Positions 25,491 through 34,110 are shown, numbered from the stretch's first letter. The stretch: 64,000 bases of DNA from Acidobacteriota bacterium (GCA_016125275.1 WGMB01000001.1:124001-188000); one strand, 5' to 3'. Numbers and translations: made by a program. The notes: generated by a model from the sequence alone, not told the origin.

Positions 25491-26270
25491 CTAGCGGATC
25501 GGCGAGAACGGCAGAGGCTTGAGGTGGGTATTGCCCACGTCGGCCACAATGTCGTCGTTGCCCCAGCCGGGCTTCGAGCGGATCCGAATCCAGTCGGGGT
25601 GGGACAGGAAGGCGTTCCAGGCCTTGGCGCGGGCGGCTTCGTCGTCGTACCAGACCAGGTAGGTGAGGTTCGGCATCTTGTCGCCGATGATCGTCTCGCC
25701 GAAGAAGACCGGGTTGATGCCCACCTTGCGGAAGATGGAGATCTCCTCGGTGTTGAACATGTTGATCTTCTCGCGCACGTCGTGGAAGGTTTCGGCCTGG
25801 TAGGTGCGCAGGTCGAAGAAGCGCGGGGCCTTGTCCTCGCTCAGGGCGGGGGCGTCGAGGCGCTTCATGCCGTCGAAGGTGCGCAGCAGGCGGCTGCCGG
25901 CGCGGTCAAAGGGCGGGTTGGGGTCGGAGCCGAGCTCGTCGGAAGCCTTCATCCAGGCCTTGTCGGCGGCTTTGGCGTCCAGGACCTCCTGCATGTGGGC
26001 CAGCGAGTTGTAGGCCTGCACCAGGAAGAAGCGCGGGCTCTCCTCGCCGAGGTAGACGGAGAAGTAGCCGACCGCCGCCACGCCGACGCGCTTGGTCATC
26101 GGCAGATGCGCCTGCTCGAAGAAGTCCCGCAGCCGGTTGGACTGCTGGGCCTTGCTGTTGCGCATCTTGTACTCGCGCACTTCGATGAACTGGTTGCCGC
26201 CGGCATCTGCGGCGGAGGCTGCGCCGGCGGCCAGGGCCGCCGACGCGCTCAAGAATCCACGTCGATCCAT
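25491..26270 (-). CDS. NIPSNAP family Tat-exported protein
   Basis: 259 residues. The leader MDRRGFLSASAALAAGAASA is a Tat-type signal. Two NIPSNAP halves follow: FIEVREYKMRNSKAQQSNRLRDFFEQAH and, in the second half, FFDLRTYQAETFHDVREKINMFNTEEISIFRK. A matching YLVWYDDEAARAKAWNAF and a C-terminal tail complete it. NIPSNAP is a ferredoxin-like fold of uncertain role, found in many acidobacterial exported proteins. The ATG at 26270 is confirmed by TACAAT seven bases upstream on the minus strand. A longer frame extending to 26648 is a codon-usage artefact. Confidence 0.85.
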   Translation of the reverse strand: MDRRGFLSASAALAAGAASAADAGGNQFIEVREYKMRNSKAQQSNRLRDFFEQAHLPMTKRVGVAAVGYFSVYLGEESPRFFLVQAYNSLAHMQEVLDAKAADKAWMKASDELGSDPNPPFDRAGSRLLRTFDGMKRLDAPALSEDKAPRFFDLRTYQAETFHDVREKINMFNTEEISIFRKVGINPVFFGETIIGDKMPNLTYLVWYDDEAARAKAWNAFLSHPDWIRIRSKPGWGNDDIVADVGNTHLKPLPFSPIR

Positions 26271-26277
26271 TGCCGTT

Positions 26278-26283
26278 ATTGTA
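26278..26283 (-). promoter_or_regulatory. -10 hexamer TACAAT for the NIPSNAP gene
   Basis: On the minus strand TACAAT is seven bases before the ATG at 26270, leaving virtually no leader. Confidence 0.45.
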
Positions 26284-26349
26284 GCCGACCCGGCGGCGCC
26301 GGGCTCTGGGGCGGACGCCCTAGATTCCAGCGTTTCCAGTAGGTTACGG

Positions 26350-26682
26350 CTATTGGGCGGGGGAGGGGTTGGGGTTGTCGTGCTCGAGCGCGGCGATGCG
26401 CCGGCTCTGCTGGTTGAGCTTGTGCTGGGCCTGGATGCGTTCGCGTGGGGTGAACGCGCCCTGGTCGTGGCGGTCCCGGGCGATGGAGTGATGGATGCGC
26501 GCGGAGCTGCGCCCGAGTCGCGCCGCTTCGCCACCGGTGAGCGAACCGCTGCGGACGCCCTGGCGGATGCGCTGCTGCTGGTTGTGCTGGCGTTCGACGA
26601 CGTTGGGCGGCGCCGCCGAGAGGCCGCCGGCGAGCAGGAGGGCTGCACCGGTGAGGATGGAGGAACGGATGAATGAAGGCAT
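26350..26682 (-). CDS. Small secreted protein with QxxRIxQG-SGxLT motif, function unknown
   Basis: 110 residues. A signal peptide ends near GGLSA-APPN. The mature protein has paired helical repeats, RQHNQQQRIRQGVRSGSLTGGEAARLGRS and IARDRHDQGAFTPRERIQAQHKLNQQSRRI. These recall a widespread but unnamed family in which (Q/R)xxRIxxGxxSGxLTxxEAxRL is repeated. The protein is basic and probably periplasmic. The start is set by AGGAG (26696-26692) nine bases upstream of the ATG. A longer reading to 26802 lacks support. Confidence 0.6.
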   Translation of the reverse strand: MPSFIRSSILTGAALLLAGGLSAAPPNVVERQHNQQQRIRQGVRSGSLTGGEAARLGRSSARIHHSIARDRHDQGAFTPRERIQAQHKLNQQSRRIAALEHDNPNPSPAQ

Positions 26683-26785
26683 CGTTTGAATCTCCTGGGA
26701 ATGAGTCCCGCTTCTGCCTTCCTCGAACCCGGCGAGGGGCTGAAAGTTGCGGTTTCGGGGCGCCAGGCCGGCGTGGCGGTCGCGG

Positions 26786-26791
26786 TATGCT
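26786..26791 (+). promoter_or_regulatory. -10 hexamer TATGCT for the membrane glycosyltransferase gene
   Basis: TATGCT ends nine bases before the ATG at 26801, so transcription would begin close to the start codon. Confidence 0.42.
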
Positions 26792-26800
26792 AGTCCGTTC

Positions 26801-28501
26801 ATGCAGCGTCCGCTGGCAGTGCTCCTGATCCTGGTTTCGGCCTTTCTGCTGTTTTGGCGGCTGGACGGGTCGGCGATTTGGCGCGACGAGGGTACGACGG
26901 CGGTGTGGGGGCGGCTGATGGTCGACCAGGGCGCGCTGGTCCCTTGGGTCTACGACTTCGACAAGCAGCAGTTGCTGGTGCAGGCGCCGGACGGGCATGA
27001 CGTGAACTCGAAGCTGCTGCCGGCGATGCAGAGCTACTTGCAGTTCTACGTGGCGGCGCTGTCGTTCTTCCTGTTCGGCGTGAGCGAGTGGACGGCGCGG
27101 GCTCCGTTCGCGCTGCTGGGCGCGCTAACGCTGTGGCTGTTCTATCGGTTGGGGCGGACGCTGTATCCCGGCTCGGCGTGGGCGTTGGCGCCGCCGTTGC
27201 TGATGGCGACTTCGCTGATGTTTCTGCATGCGGCGCGGCAGTGTCGCTACTACGTGCTGGTGATCCTGGGCTGCACCTGGCTGCTGCTGGAGCTGGCGCA
27301 CTACTTGAAGGAGCCCGAGCGGGCAGACCGACGCTCGTTCTACCTCAAGCTGGCCGGGGCGGGCTTCCTGCTGTATTTCTCGAACTACGTCAGCTTCGTC
27401 TGCACCTGGGGCTCGGTGGGGCTGTTCGCCTTTGCGCGGAGGGATTGGCGGTTGATCCGGGGTTTCTGCGCGCTGTCGGCGGTAATGGCGGCGGTGATTC
27501 TGCCGGAGTTCTTCCTGCTGCACGCGGAGTTCGCGGGGTCCTTTCCGCCGCCGTTGCCGCAGCCGCTTTGGGATATCTACCAGACGACGTTCGCCTATCG
27601 CGGCTCGGAGTTGTGGCGGACGGCGCCGTGGTTCTTGGTGTTCCCGGTGGCGCTGTGGGCCTTCCGGCGGGAGGGGGCGTTGTCACGGCCGGCGCTGGCG
27701 CTGGGCGGGCTGGGCCTGCTGATGCTGGCGTTGCCGATTTGGGTGGACTCGGACCGGATTGCGGCCTTCTCGCGGGGCTTGTTCGCCGTGTGGGCTATGG
27801 CGAGCTTCGCGGTCGTGGCCGCGCTGGCGCTGCCGTGGCTGCGGGTGAGGGAGAAGAGCCTGGCGATGTGGCTGGGGCTGCCGGCGATGCTGATCTTGGT
27901 CCTCTCGCCACTGATCACCATCGGCGCCGGGCGCGACAAGGCCACCACACGCCACTACTACCAGATCCTGCCGCCGGCGATCCTGTTCGCAGCGATGGCT
28001 GCGGCGACGCTGGGACGGCGGCGTCCGGCGACGGGCGTGGCGGCGTTGGCCGTGATGACGGTTTGGCCGACCTTCAACGTCGAGTTCGGAGGCACCGACG
28101 AGGTCGTGCCGCGGCAGTTCACCAACGACCGCTCCTACAACGGTCCGCTGATCCAGTTCCTGGAGACGAACGTGCGGCCCGGGGAGAAGGTCGCCTTTCA
28201 CCGCAACGTGAAGGGCATGGCGATGTACTTCTACTTCCCCGAGATCCGCTGGGTGGGCCTGCTGGACTCGACCGCGCCGCACAACCAGAAGTTCCGCGGA
28301 CGCATTCCCGACGACCAGTTCGACGATGCGCCCGAGGCCGACTGGTTCGTGCTGTGGGACACCCGCGGGGAGCCGGCGCGCAGCCTGGATACGGCCGCGT
28401 ACGACAAGGTGTGGGAGTACGCCTACCCGAACTTCCGCTGGGGCTGGACCCGCCACGACGAAGCGTTCGTGCGCCGCTATGAGGTCTACCGGCGGCGCTG
28501 A
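26801..28501 (+). CDS. GT39/ArnT-like polytopic membrane glycosyltransferase
   Basis: 566 residues with many hydrophobic segments (about ten to twelve) and a large soluble C-terminal domain. FWRLDGSAIWRDEGTTA is the acidic DE loop, close to the first transmembrane helix, that marks GT-C enzymes of the PMT/ArnT type, which move a sugar from a polyprenyl carrier. It acts in the inner membrane facing the periplasm. The acceptor (lipid A, protein or other glycan) is not predictable. The ATG at 26801 has a near-leaderless -10. The longer frame to 26747 is not supported. Confidence 0.82.
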   Translation: MQRPLAVLLILVSAFLLFWRLDGSAIWRDEGTTAVWGRLMVDQGALVPWVYDFDKQQLLVQAPDGHDVNSKLLPAMQSYLQFYVAALSFFLFGVSEWTARAPFALLGALTLWLFYRLGRTLYPGSAWALAPPLLMATSLMFLHAARQCRYYVLVILGCTWLLLELAHYLKEPERADRRSFYLKLAGAGFLLYFSNYVSFVCTWGSVGLFAFARRDWRLIRGFCALSAVMAAVILPEFFLLHAEFAGSFPPPLPQPLWDIYQTTFAYRGSELWRTAPWFLVFPVALWAFRREGALSRPALALGGLGLLMLALPIWVDSDRIAAFSRGLFAVWAMASFAVVAALALPWLRVREKSLAMWLGLPAMLILVLSPLITIGAGRDKATTRHYYQILPPAILFAAMAAATLGRRRPATGVAALAVMTVWPTFNVEFGGTDEVVPRQFTNDRSYNGPLIQFLETNVRPGEKVAFHRNVKGMAMYFYFPEIRWVGLLDSTAPHNQKFRGRIPDDQFDDAPEADWFVLWDTRGEPARSLDTAAYDKVWEYAYPNFRWGWTRHDEAFVRRYEVYRRR

Positions 28502-28519
28502 CGGGGGCGAGGCCCGCGC

Positions 28520-28525
28520 TATACT
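28520..28525 (+). promoter_or_regulatory. -10 hexamer TATACT for the second sulfatase gene
   Basis: TATACT is ten bases before the ATG at 28536. The upstream gene ended 19 bases before it, so this is probably a separate transcript. Confidence 0.45.
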
Positions 28526-28535
28526 TGCGTCCGCC

Positions 28536-28568
28536 ATGTCCGCCTCGTCCGCCATGTCCGCCTCATCC
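28536..28568 (+). repeat. Tandem repeat at the start codon
   Basis: An 18-bp unit ATGTCCGCCTCGTCCGCC is followed by ATGTCCGCCTCATCC, one change and truncated. It encodes MSASSAMSASS and gives the sulfatase two nearly identical in-frame ATGs, at 28536 and 28554. Confidence 0.7.
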
Positions 28569-30074
28569 AAGGTGAATCGACGCGCTTTTCTGGCTTCCGC
28601 GCTCGGGGCCGCGGCTGCCCCCGCGGCGGCGCAGACCGGCCGCGACCGGCCCAACGTGCTGTTCCTGTCGGTGGACGACATGAACGACTGGGTGGGCTGC
28701 CTGGGCGGCTACCCGGGCGTGAAGACGCCGAACATCGATCGGCTGGCGCAGCGGGGGGCTCTGTTCCGGGACGCGCACTGCTCGTCGCCGCTGTGCAATC
28801 CGTCGCGGACGGCCTTGCTGACCGGATTGCGGCCGGACACGACCGGCATCTACGGCAACAGCGAGTACTGGCGGCCCGTGCTGCCGGATGTGACCACGCT
28901 GCCGATGTTCTTCCGCGAGAACGGCTATCACGCCGCCGGCGCCGGCAAGGTTTTTCATCACACGGCCGGCTTCAATCCGCCCGATCAGTGGGATGAGTTC
29001 CAGCTCCAGGAGTTCGACGACCCCTGGTACCGGCGCACCGAATGGTACCCCTGGGTGAAGAAGATTCCGAACCCGCCGGGGCACCCGTTCAACGGGATGG
29101 CGGGCGACGACTTCGCGGGCGAGTTCGACTGGGGCGCGCTGCCGAATCGGCCCGAACAGACCTACGGCGACATGGCGGCGGTGCGTTTCGGGCGGGACTT
29201 TCTGGCCAAGAAGCACGACAAGCCGTTCTTTCTGGCCATAGGGCTGTGGCACCCGCACATCCCGATGTTCGCCCCGCAGGAGTATTTTGACCTGTACCCG
29301 CCGGAGAGCGTGCGACTCCCGGAGGTTCCGGGCAACGACCTCGACGACCTGCCGCCGGTGGCTCAGGAGTTTGCCGCGGCCCGCCGCGACGAGCATGAGC
29401 GCATCGTGCGGGAAGGGAAGTGGAAGGACGGCGTGCGGGCCTATCTGGCCTGCATCAGCTTCGCCGACCACATGGTGGGCATGGTTCTGGACGCGCTCGC
29501 CGCGAGCCGCCACGCCGACAACACCGTGATCGTGCTGTGGAGCGACCACGGCTGGCACCTGGGCGAGAAGCGCCACTGGCACAAGGGCACGCTGTGGCAG
29601 AGGGCCACGCACGTGCCGATGATCTGGGCCGGGCCGGGCGTGGAACGGACCGGCGTGGCGCGGGCGCAACCGGTGGAGCTGCTGGACATGTACCCGACGC
29701 TGGCGGAGCTGTGCGGCCTGGAAGCGCCGCGCGCGCTGGAAGGAGTGAGCCTGGTTCCGCAGTTGCGCGACCCCTCGGCGCCGCGGCGGCCGGCGGTGTG
29801 CACCTACCAGGCCAACAACCATGCCGTGATCACGCCGCAGTGGCGCTACATCCGCTACCGGGACGGGGCCGAGGAGCTCTATGACCGGCAGAAGGACCCC
29901 AACGAGTGGACCAACCTCGCCGGCCGGCCCGAGCACGCCGAGCTCAAGCGAGAGCTGGCGGTCTTCATGCCGCGGTTCAGCGCCCGGCCGCAGCCCACGC
30001 GCGAGGCCTACGATTTCGACATGGACAGCTACACATATCGCCTGAAATCCGGGCGATCGAAGCCGGGCGGCTGA
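28536..30074 (+). CDS. Sulfatase, iduronate-2-sulfatase type, Tat-exported
   Basis: 512 residues. The N-terminal leader VNRRAFLASALGAAAAPAAA is of Tat type. Catalytic motif CSSPLCNPSRTALLTG contains the C-x-P-S-R site for formylglycine. Metal ligands are in FLSVDDMNDW and WSDHGWHLGEK, the latter being typical of IDS-like sulfatases. The last third (CTYQANNHAVITPQWRYIRYRDGAEELYD) is the usual C-terminal domain. It probably releases sulfate from a polysaccharide in the periplasm. The start is 28536 or 28554, as the repeat gives both. The DUF1989 gene starts 83 bases later. Confidence 0.92.
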   Translation: MSASSAMSASSKVNRRAFLASALGAAAAPAAAQTGRDRPNVLFLSVDDMNDWVGCLGGYPGVKTPNIDRLAQRGALFRDAHCSSPLCNPSRTALLTGLRPDTTGIYGNSEYWRPVLPDVTTLPMFFRENGYHAAGAGKVFHHTAGFNPPDQWDEFQLQEFDDPWYRRTEWYPWVKKIPNPPGHPFNGMAGDDFAGEFDWGALPNRPEQTYGDMAAVRFGRDFLAKKHDKPFFLAIGLWHPHIPMFAPQEYFDLYPPESVRLPEVPGNDLDDLPPVAQEFAAARRDEHERIVREGKWKDGVRAYLACISFADHMVGMVLDALAASRHADNTVIVLWSDHGWHLGEKRHWHKGTLWQRATHVPMIWAGPGVERTGVARAQPVELLDMYPTLAELCGLEAPRALEGVSLVPQLRDPSAPRRPAVCTYQANNHAVITPQWRYIRYRDGAEELYDRQKDPNEWTNLAGRPEHAELKRELAVFMPRFSARPQPTREAYDFDMDSYTYRLKSGRSKPGG

Positions 30075-30156
30075 GGTACACTGTCGGTCTCGCCTCGCCG
30101 CTCCCTCCGCCTCGTCGCGCGGTCGTACGCCAAGACGAAAGCAAGGAGGAGAATCC

Positions 30157-30939
30157 GTGCCAATCATCCGATGGACTCTGGCCGCCGCGCTGCTGGCGGT
30201 CGTGGCGGGCTGTGGAGAAGCGCCCGCGCCGGTGGCGGAGGTTCCGGCCGAAGCCGAAGGGCAAGCCGAGGAGCCGACTTATCCCGCTGACCAGAAGACC
30301 TACACCGAGGGGCTGACTCCGGTGGAGACCGTGGTGGTGCCCGGCTATGACGGACGCGCCGTGGCCGTGGACGCCGGCCAGCTCATCCGCATCACCGACG
30401 TCGAAGGCCACCAGGTGGGGGACCTGTTCGCGCTGGAGCGCGGCGACCCCTCGATGCACCTGTGCACCTTCCGCAGCCGGACCGGCAACCGCAAGCTGTT
30501 TCCGGCCGTGGGCGAAGGCTTTGTGACGCTCGAGCGGCAGCCGATCCTGACGTTCTTGAGCGACCACTCGCCGGGCGTGCATGACATGCTCTACGCCACC
30601 TGCGACCACAACACCTACAAGCGGCAGGGGCTGGAGAACCACCCCAACTGCAACCGCAACTTCCTGGACGCCGTCGCCGAGGCGGGCATAGAGGGCTACA
30701 AGTGGGCGCCGGGGCCGGTGAACATCTTCCAGAATTCAACCGTGGCGCCGGACGGCAAGACGATCGTGACGGCTCGGACGCTGAGCAAGGCCGGAGACTT
30801 TTTGGAGTTTCGCGCCGAGCAGGACATCTGGCTGGTGCTGACGGCTTGCTCCTACGACCTGGGCGACTTCATCGACGGCAAGTCGAAGCCGCTGAAGATC
30901 GAGGTGTTCGACGCGCCTTCTCCCGAACCGGCGGACTAG
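30157..30939 (+). CDS. DUF1989 (urea carboxylase-associated family) lipoprotein
   Basis: 260 residues. The leader ends in LLAVVAGC, a lipobox, followed by an Ala/Pro/Glu linker to about residue 45. The DUF1989 body then shows GQLIRITDVEGHQVGDLFAL, FLSDHSPGVHDMLYATCDHNTYK (Cys/His cluster as in urea carboxylase-associated proteins) and NIFQNSTVAPDGKTI. Known relatives are cytoplasmic and linked to urea or guanidine carboxylation, so a lipid-anchored version is unusual. The GTG start is set by AAGGAGGAG (30143-30151) five bases upstream. The stop overlaps that of the convergent hydrolase. Confidence 0.78.
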   Translation: MPIIRWTLAAALLAVVAGCGEAPAPVAEVPAEAEGQAEEPTYPADQKTYTEGLTPVETVVVPGYDGRAVAVDAGQLIRITDVEGHQVGDLFALERGDPSMHLCTFRSRTGNRKLFPAVGEGFVTLERQPILTFLSDHSPGVHDMLYATCDHNTYKRQGLENHPNCNRNFLDAVAEAGIEGYKWAPGPVNIFQNSTVAPDGKTIVTARTLSKAGDFLEFRAEQDIWLVLTACSYDLGDFIDGKSKPLKIEVFDAPSPEPAD

Positions 30940-31973
30940 CCGGCCGCTTGGGCGAACAGCGCCAGGGCGCGGTTCATGGGGGCGTCGCGGTCTCCGCCGG
31001 CCAGCGAGCCCCAAGCGCCGCCGAGCCCGACGAGCAGCATGCGGCGGCTCTCCCAGAAGGCCGTATTGTTGCCGCGCGCGCCGATGGAGACCACCAGCTC
31101 CTCGGGGGCGTCGGGCCACAGGCGGGCCTGAGGGTGGAGCCGGCCGGTGCGGTTGAACCACCAATTGAAGCCGTAGCAGCCGGCGCCGTACTCGGTGAAA
31201 TGCTTGGAGCCGCCGCCGAAGGTTCCGATGCCGAGGTAGTCGTCATTGCCGGCTTCGGCGGAGGCGGGCAGGTCGGGCGGCGTCTGGGGCCGCATGAGCT
31301 CATCGAAGAAGCGGCGCTGGAGCAACTGGCGGCTGTTCCAGGCGCCGCGGTTGGCCCAGAGCCAGACGATGCGGGCGAAGTCGCGCGCGGAGGCGCCGAT
31401 GCGGCGGTTGGTCTCGCGGAAGACCAAGCCGTCCTGGAGGCCCAAGGCGCCCAGCCGCTCGGGGGCGTGGGCGACCGCGGCGGGCTCCTGCTGAAAGACC
31501 CTGTCGAACAGAGTCTTCTGGTAGAGCTGGATGGCGTAGTCGTTGTAGGCCCAGGCCACGCCGGGCGGCTCCGGGCGGGCGTAGCCGCTGGTCATCGCGC
31601 CGAGGTGGCGGAAGGTCATGGAGCGGTCCTTGGGCCGCAGCTCCCAGCCGAAATCGGCGACCAGGGCGTCGGGCCCGGCGACCTTGCCCTCCTGGATGGC
31701 GAAGAACAGAAGGGTGCTGAGGATGGGCTTGGCCGAGGAGAGGATGTCGGCGACCTCGGTCTGATCGCCCCAGGCCGCCGCCACGTAGCCGTCTTTGACG
31801 ACGCAGCCGCGGCCGCCGAGCAGGGCGGCGAGAGCGTCGAGCTTGGCGGCGTCCAGGCCCAACGCGGCCGGCGGACGCGTTTGCCAGGCGGCGCCCGGAA
31901 AGGCCGTGGGTTCGGCGGCTGTGGCCACAGCGGGCAGCGAAAGCAGCAGGGAGCGTCGGGTGAGCGTGCGCAC
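30936..31973 (-). CDS. Serine hydrolase, beta-lactamase/DD-peptidase-like
   Basis: 345 residues. The leader RRSLLLSLPAVATA is short and possibly Tat-type. The SxxK site is in DILSSAKPILSTLLFFAI and the Y-x-N is in WAYNDYAIQLY. The enclosed region HLGAMTSGYARPEPPG is the usual class C/EstB connection. The family includes class C beta-lactamases, esterases and DD-peptidases, and sequence alone does not choose between them. The GTG at 31973 is the only plausible start. A perfect TATAAT on the minus strand is nine bases upstream. Confidence 0.8.
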   Translation of the reverse strand: MRTLTRRSLLLSLPAVATAAEPTAFPGAAWQTRPPAALGLDAAKLDALAALLGGRGCVVKDGYVAAAWGDQTEVADILSSAKPILSTLLFFAIQEGKVAGPDALVADFGWELRPKDRSMTFRHLGAMTSGYARPEPPGVAWAYNDYAIQLYQKTLFDRVFQQEPAAVAHAPERLGALGLQDGLVFRETNRRIGASARDFARIVWLWANRGAWNSRQLLQRRFFDELMRPQTPPDLPASAEAGNDDYLGIGTFGGGSKHFTEYGAGCYGFNWWFNRTGRLHPQARLWPDAPEELVVSIGARGNNTAFWESRRMLLVGLGGAWGSLAGGDRDAPMNRALALFAQAAG

Positions 31974-31982
31974 TTGGCGTGG

Positions 31983-32007
31983 ATTATAGCCGCGGCTCTG
32001 GCATAAT
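31983..32007. promoter_or_regulatory. Divergent -10 elements of hydrolase and esterase genes
   Basis: A perfect TATAAT on the minus strand (31988-31983) is nine bases before the serine hydrolase GTG. Plus-strand CATAAT (32002-32007) is nine bases before the esterase ATG. The two start regions face away from each other across 43 bases. Confidence 0.5.
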
Positions 32008-32016
32008 CGTTCGTCG

Positions 32017-33102
32017 ATGAGAACCCTGCTGCTCTCGACGCTGTGCGTCGCCGCCGCCGCGGCCCAGCCGCTGCTGATGTCGCCGGAGGTGAGCGCCGAC
32101 CGGACGGTGACGTTCCGGCTGGAGGCGCCGGAGGCCAAGCAGGTCTTGGTGGTCTCGGACTGGGGCTTGAAAGACCCCATGCAGAAAGGCGCCGACGGCG
32201 TCTGGACGTTCACTACGAAGCCGCTGGCGCCGAGCACCTACATCTACTCCTACGAGGTGGACGGCGTGCCGACGGTGGACCCCATCAACCCGATGGTGAA
32301 GCTGCGGGCGAGGGGTTCGGCGTCCCTGGTGACCGTGCCGGGCAATCCGCCGGCGCTGTGGGACCTGCGGGCGGTTCCGCACGGCGGCGTGACGGCCGAG
32401 TGGCAGAAGTCGAAGCTGCTTAGCCACGACCCGATCGTGACGGTCTACACGCCGCCGGGCTATCGCGACAATCCCAAGAAGGCCTATCCGGTTCTCTACC
32501 TGCTGCACGGCAACAACGACACGCCGGTGGGCTGGACGATGGTGGGCAAGGCGAACCTGATCGCCGACAATCTGCTGGCCGAAGGCAAGATGGAGCCGAT
32601 GATCATCGTGATGCCTTTCGGTCACGCCGTGCCCTACAGCTCGTCGCGCGAGGAGCGGGCTGGCAACACGGCGCTGTTCGAGAAGTATCTGCTGGGCGAA
32701 GTGATTCCGATGATCGAGAGCCGCTACCGGGTGAAGAAGGACCGCAAGAGCCGCGCTCTGGCCGGGCTGTCGATGGGTGGAGCGCAGTCGACGACGATCG
32801 GGCTGGCGCACCTGGACCGCTTCTCGTCGGTGGCGGCCTTCAGCGGGGTGGCGGTGGCGGACGATCTGGCGGCGAAGCTGCCGCAGGTATTTGACGACTC
32901 CAAGAAGACCAACGGGCTGCTGGAGACGTTCTGGATCGGCTGCGGCCTGCAGGACGAGGGCGCTCTGGGGCGCACCAAGGCCTTCGCGGCGCTGCTGGAG
33001 CAGAAAGGCATCGAGCACGAGCTGCAGTTGCAGGACGGCGTGCACAACTACCAGCAGTGGCAGCGGAACCTGGCCGACCTGCTGCCGTTGCTGTTCCGCT
33101 AG
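32017..33102 (+). CDS. Secreted esterase, Fes/feruloyl-esterase-like, with N-terminal CBM48-type domain
   Basis: 361 residues. A signal peptide ends near AAAAA-QPLL. Residues about 20-110 form a beta-sandwich like CBM48/E-set (VTFRLEAPEAKQVLVVSDWG). The alpha/beta-hydrolase part then has YPVLYLLHGNNDTPVGW (oxyanion region), the nucleophile in LAGLSMGGAQS and the catalytic His in DGVHNYQQWQ. This arrangement is shared by enterochelin esterase and many acidobacterial xylan-debranching esterases. A plant-polysaccharide ester substrate is a guess. It is convergent with the HDAC-like gene, five bases apart. Confidence 0.87.
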   Translation: MRTLLLSTLCVAAAAAQPLLMSPEVSADRTVTFRLEAPEAKQVLVVSDWGLKDPMQKGADGVWTFTTKPLAPSTYIYSYEVDGVPTVDPINPMVKLRARGSASLVTVPGNPPALWDLRAVPHGGVTAEWQKSKLLSHDPIVTVYTPPGYRDNPKKAYPVLYLLHGNNDTPVGWTMVGKANLIADNLLAEGKMEPMIIVMPFGHAVPYSSSREERAGNTALFEKYLLGEVIPMIESRYRVKKDRKSRALAGLSMGGAQSTTIGLAHLDRFSSVAAFSGVAVADDLAAKLPQVFDDSKKTNGLLETFWIGCGLQDEGALGRTKAFAALLEQKGIEHELQLQDGVHNYQQWQRNLADLLPLLFR

Positions 33103-33106
33103 GCTT

Positions 33107-34066
33107 CTACGCCAGCAGGGCGCGGACGTGCGTCGTGGCCGCCGCGGCCAGGCCCGCCAGGTTGTAGCCGCCTTCGAGAACGGACACCACGCGCCGGCCT
33201 GCGGTCACGTCGGCCAGCTCCCGCAACATCTCGGTCAGCTCCACGAAGTCGTCGTCCTCGAGGGTGAACTGGCCCAGCGGGTCGCCGGCGCGGGAGTCGA
33301 AGCCGGCCGAGATCATCACCAGATCGGGCTGAAAGGCGCGGGCCTCGGGCAGCAGCTTTCGCCGGAAGGCGCCGAGGATCTCCTCGCGTCCCGAGCCGGC
33401 CGGAAAGGGAAAGTTGAGCGTCGTTCCGCGGCCCGGGCCCTCGCCGGTCTCGCGGGCGTCGCCAGTGCCCGGGTACCAGGGCGACTGGTGCGAGCTGGCG
33501 AAGAAGACCGAGGGGTCGGCGTAGAAGATGTCCTGGGTGCCGTTGCCGTGGTGCACGTCCCAGTCGACGATGAGCACGCGGTCGAGGCCGTGGCGCTGCT
33601 GGGCGTAGCGCGCGCCGACGGCAATGTTGTTGAAGACACAAAAGCCCATGCCCTGGGCGGGACGGGCGTGGTGGCCCGGCGGACGCAGGACGCAGAAGGC
33701 GTTGCCGGCGCGGCCTTCGACCACGGCGTCGACTGCGGTGAGCACTCCGCCGGCGGCCAGCAGGGCCACCTCGTAGGAGGCTTCGGAGACGTCGGTGTCG
33801 CCGGTGCTCAGGTGGCCTGCGCCGGCGGCGATCTCCTGCTGCGCCAAGCGGATGTAGTCGCGGGCGTGGCAGGCGGCGATCTCGTCTTCGACGGCCGGGC
33901 GCGGGGCCAGGTCGAGCAGCCGATCGAGCAAGCCGGCCTCGGCCAGGCCTTCCACCACGGCGGTGTAGCGGGCGGGCTGCTCGGGGTGGCCCGGAGGGGT
34001 GTCGTGCCGGCGGTAGCGGGCGTCGCGAACCAGGGCTGTGCGGGGGGCGGTGGAATCCGCGGGCAT
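33107..34066 (-). CDS. Histone deacetylase family (acetylpolyamine amidohydrolase-like) protein
   Basis: 319 residues of the arginase/deacetylase fold. The metal site is VLIVDWDVHHGNGTQDIFY. The catalytic neighbourhood shows LRPPGHHARPAQGMGFCVFNN and the second metal ligand DLVMISAGFDSRAGDPLGQF. Bacterial members remove acetyl groups from acetylpolyamines or acetyl-lysine. The ATG is at 34066, 58 bases from the divergent ccmC. No linked polyamine gene is present. Confidence 0.9.
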   Translation of the reverse strand: MPADSTAPRTALVRDARYRRHDTPPGHPEQPARYTAVVEGLAEAGLLDRLLDLAPRPAVEDEIAACHARDYIRLAQQEIAAGAGHLSTGDTDVSEASYEVALLAAGGVLTAVDAVVEGRAGNAFCVLRPPGHHARPAQGMGFCVFNNIAVGARYAQQRHGLDRVLIVDWDVHHGNGTQDIFYADPSVFFASSHQSPWYPGTGDARETGEGPGRGTTLNFPFPAGSGREEILGAFRRKLLPEARAFQPDLVMISAGFDSRAGDPLGQFTLEDDDFVELTEMLRELADVTAGRRVVSVLEGGYNLAGLAAAATTHVRALLA

Positions 34067-34104
34067 TACCGGGTCAGCTTATCAAGCCCCGCGTCCGCTG
34101 TTGG

Positions 34105-34110
34105 TAGACT
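34105..34110 (+). promoter_or_regulatory. -10 hexamer TAGACT for ccmC
   Basis: TAGACT is 13 bases before the ccmC ATG at 34124. It makes the very long in-frame extension upstream implausible. Confidence 0.4.

Noticed and set aside
25491-26648. NIPSNAP gene extended to 26648
   Set aside because: A Tat leader begins at 26270 and a -10 hexamer sits just upstream of it. The extension is Pro/Ser-rich noise.
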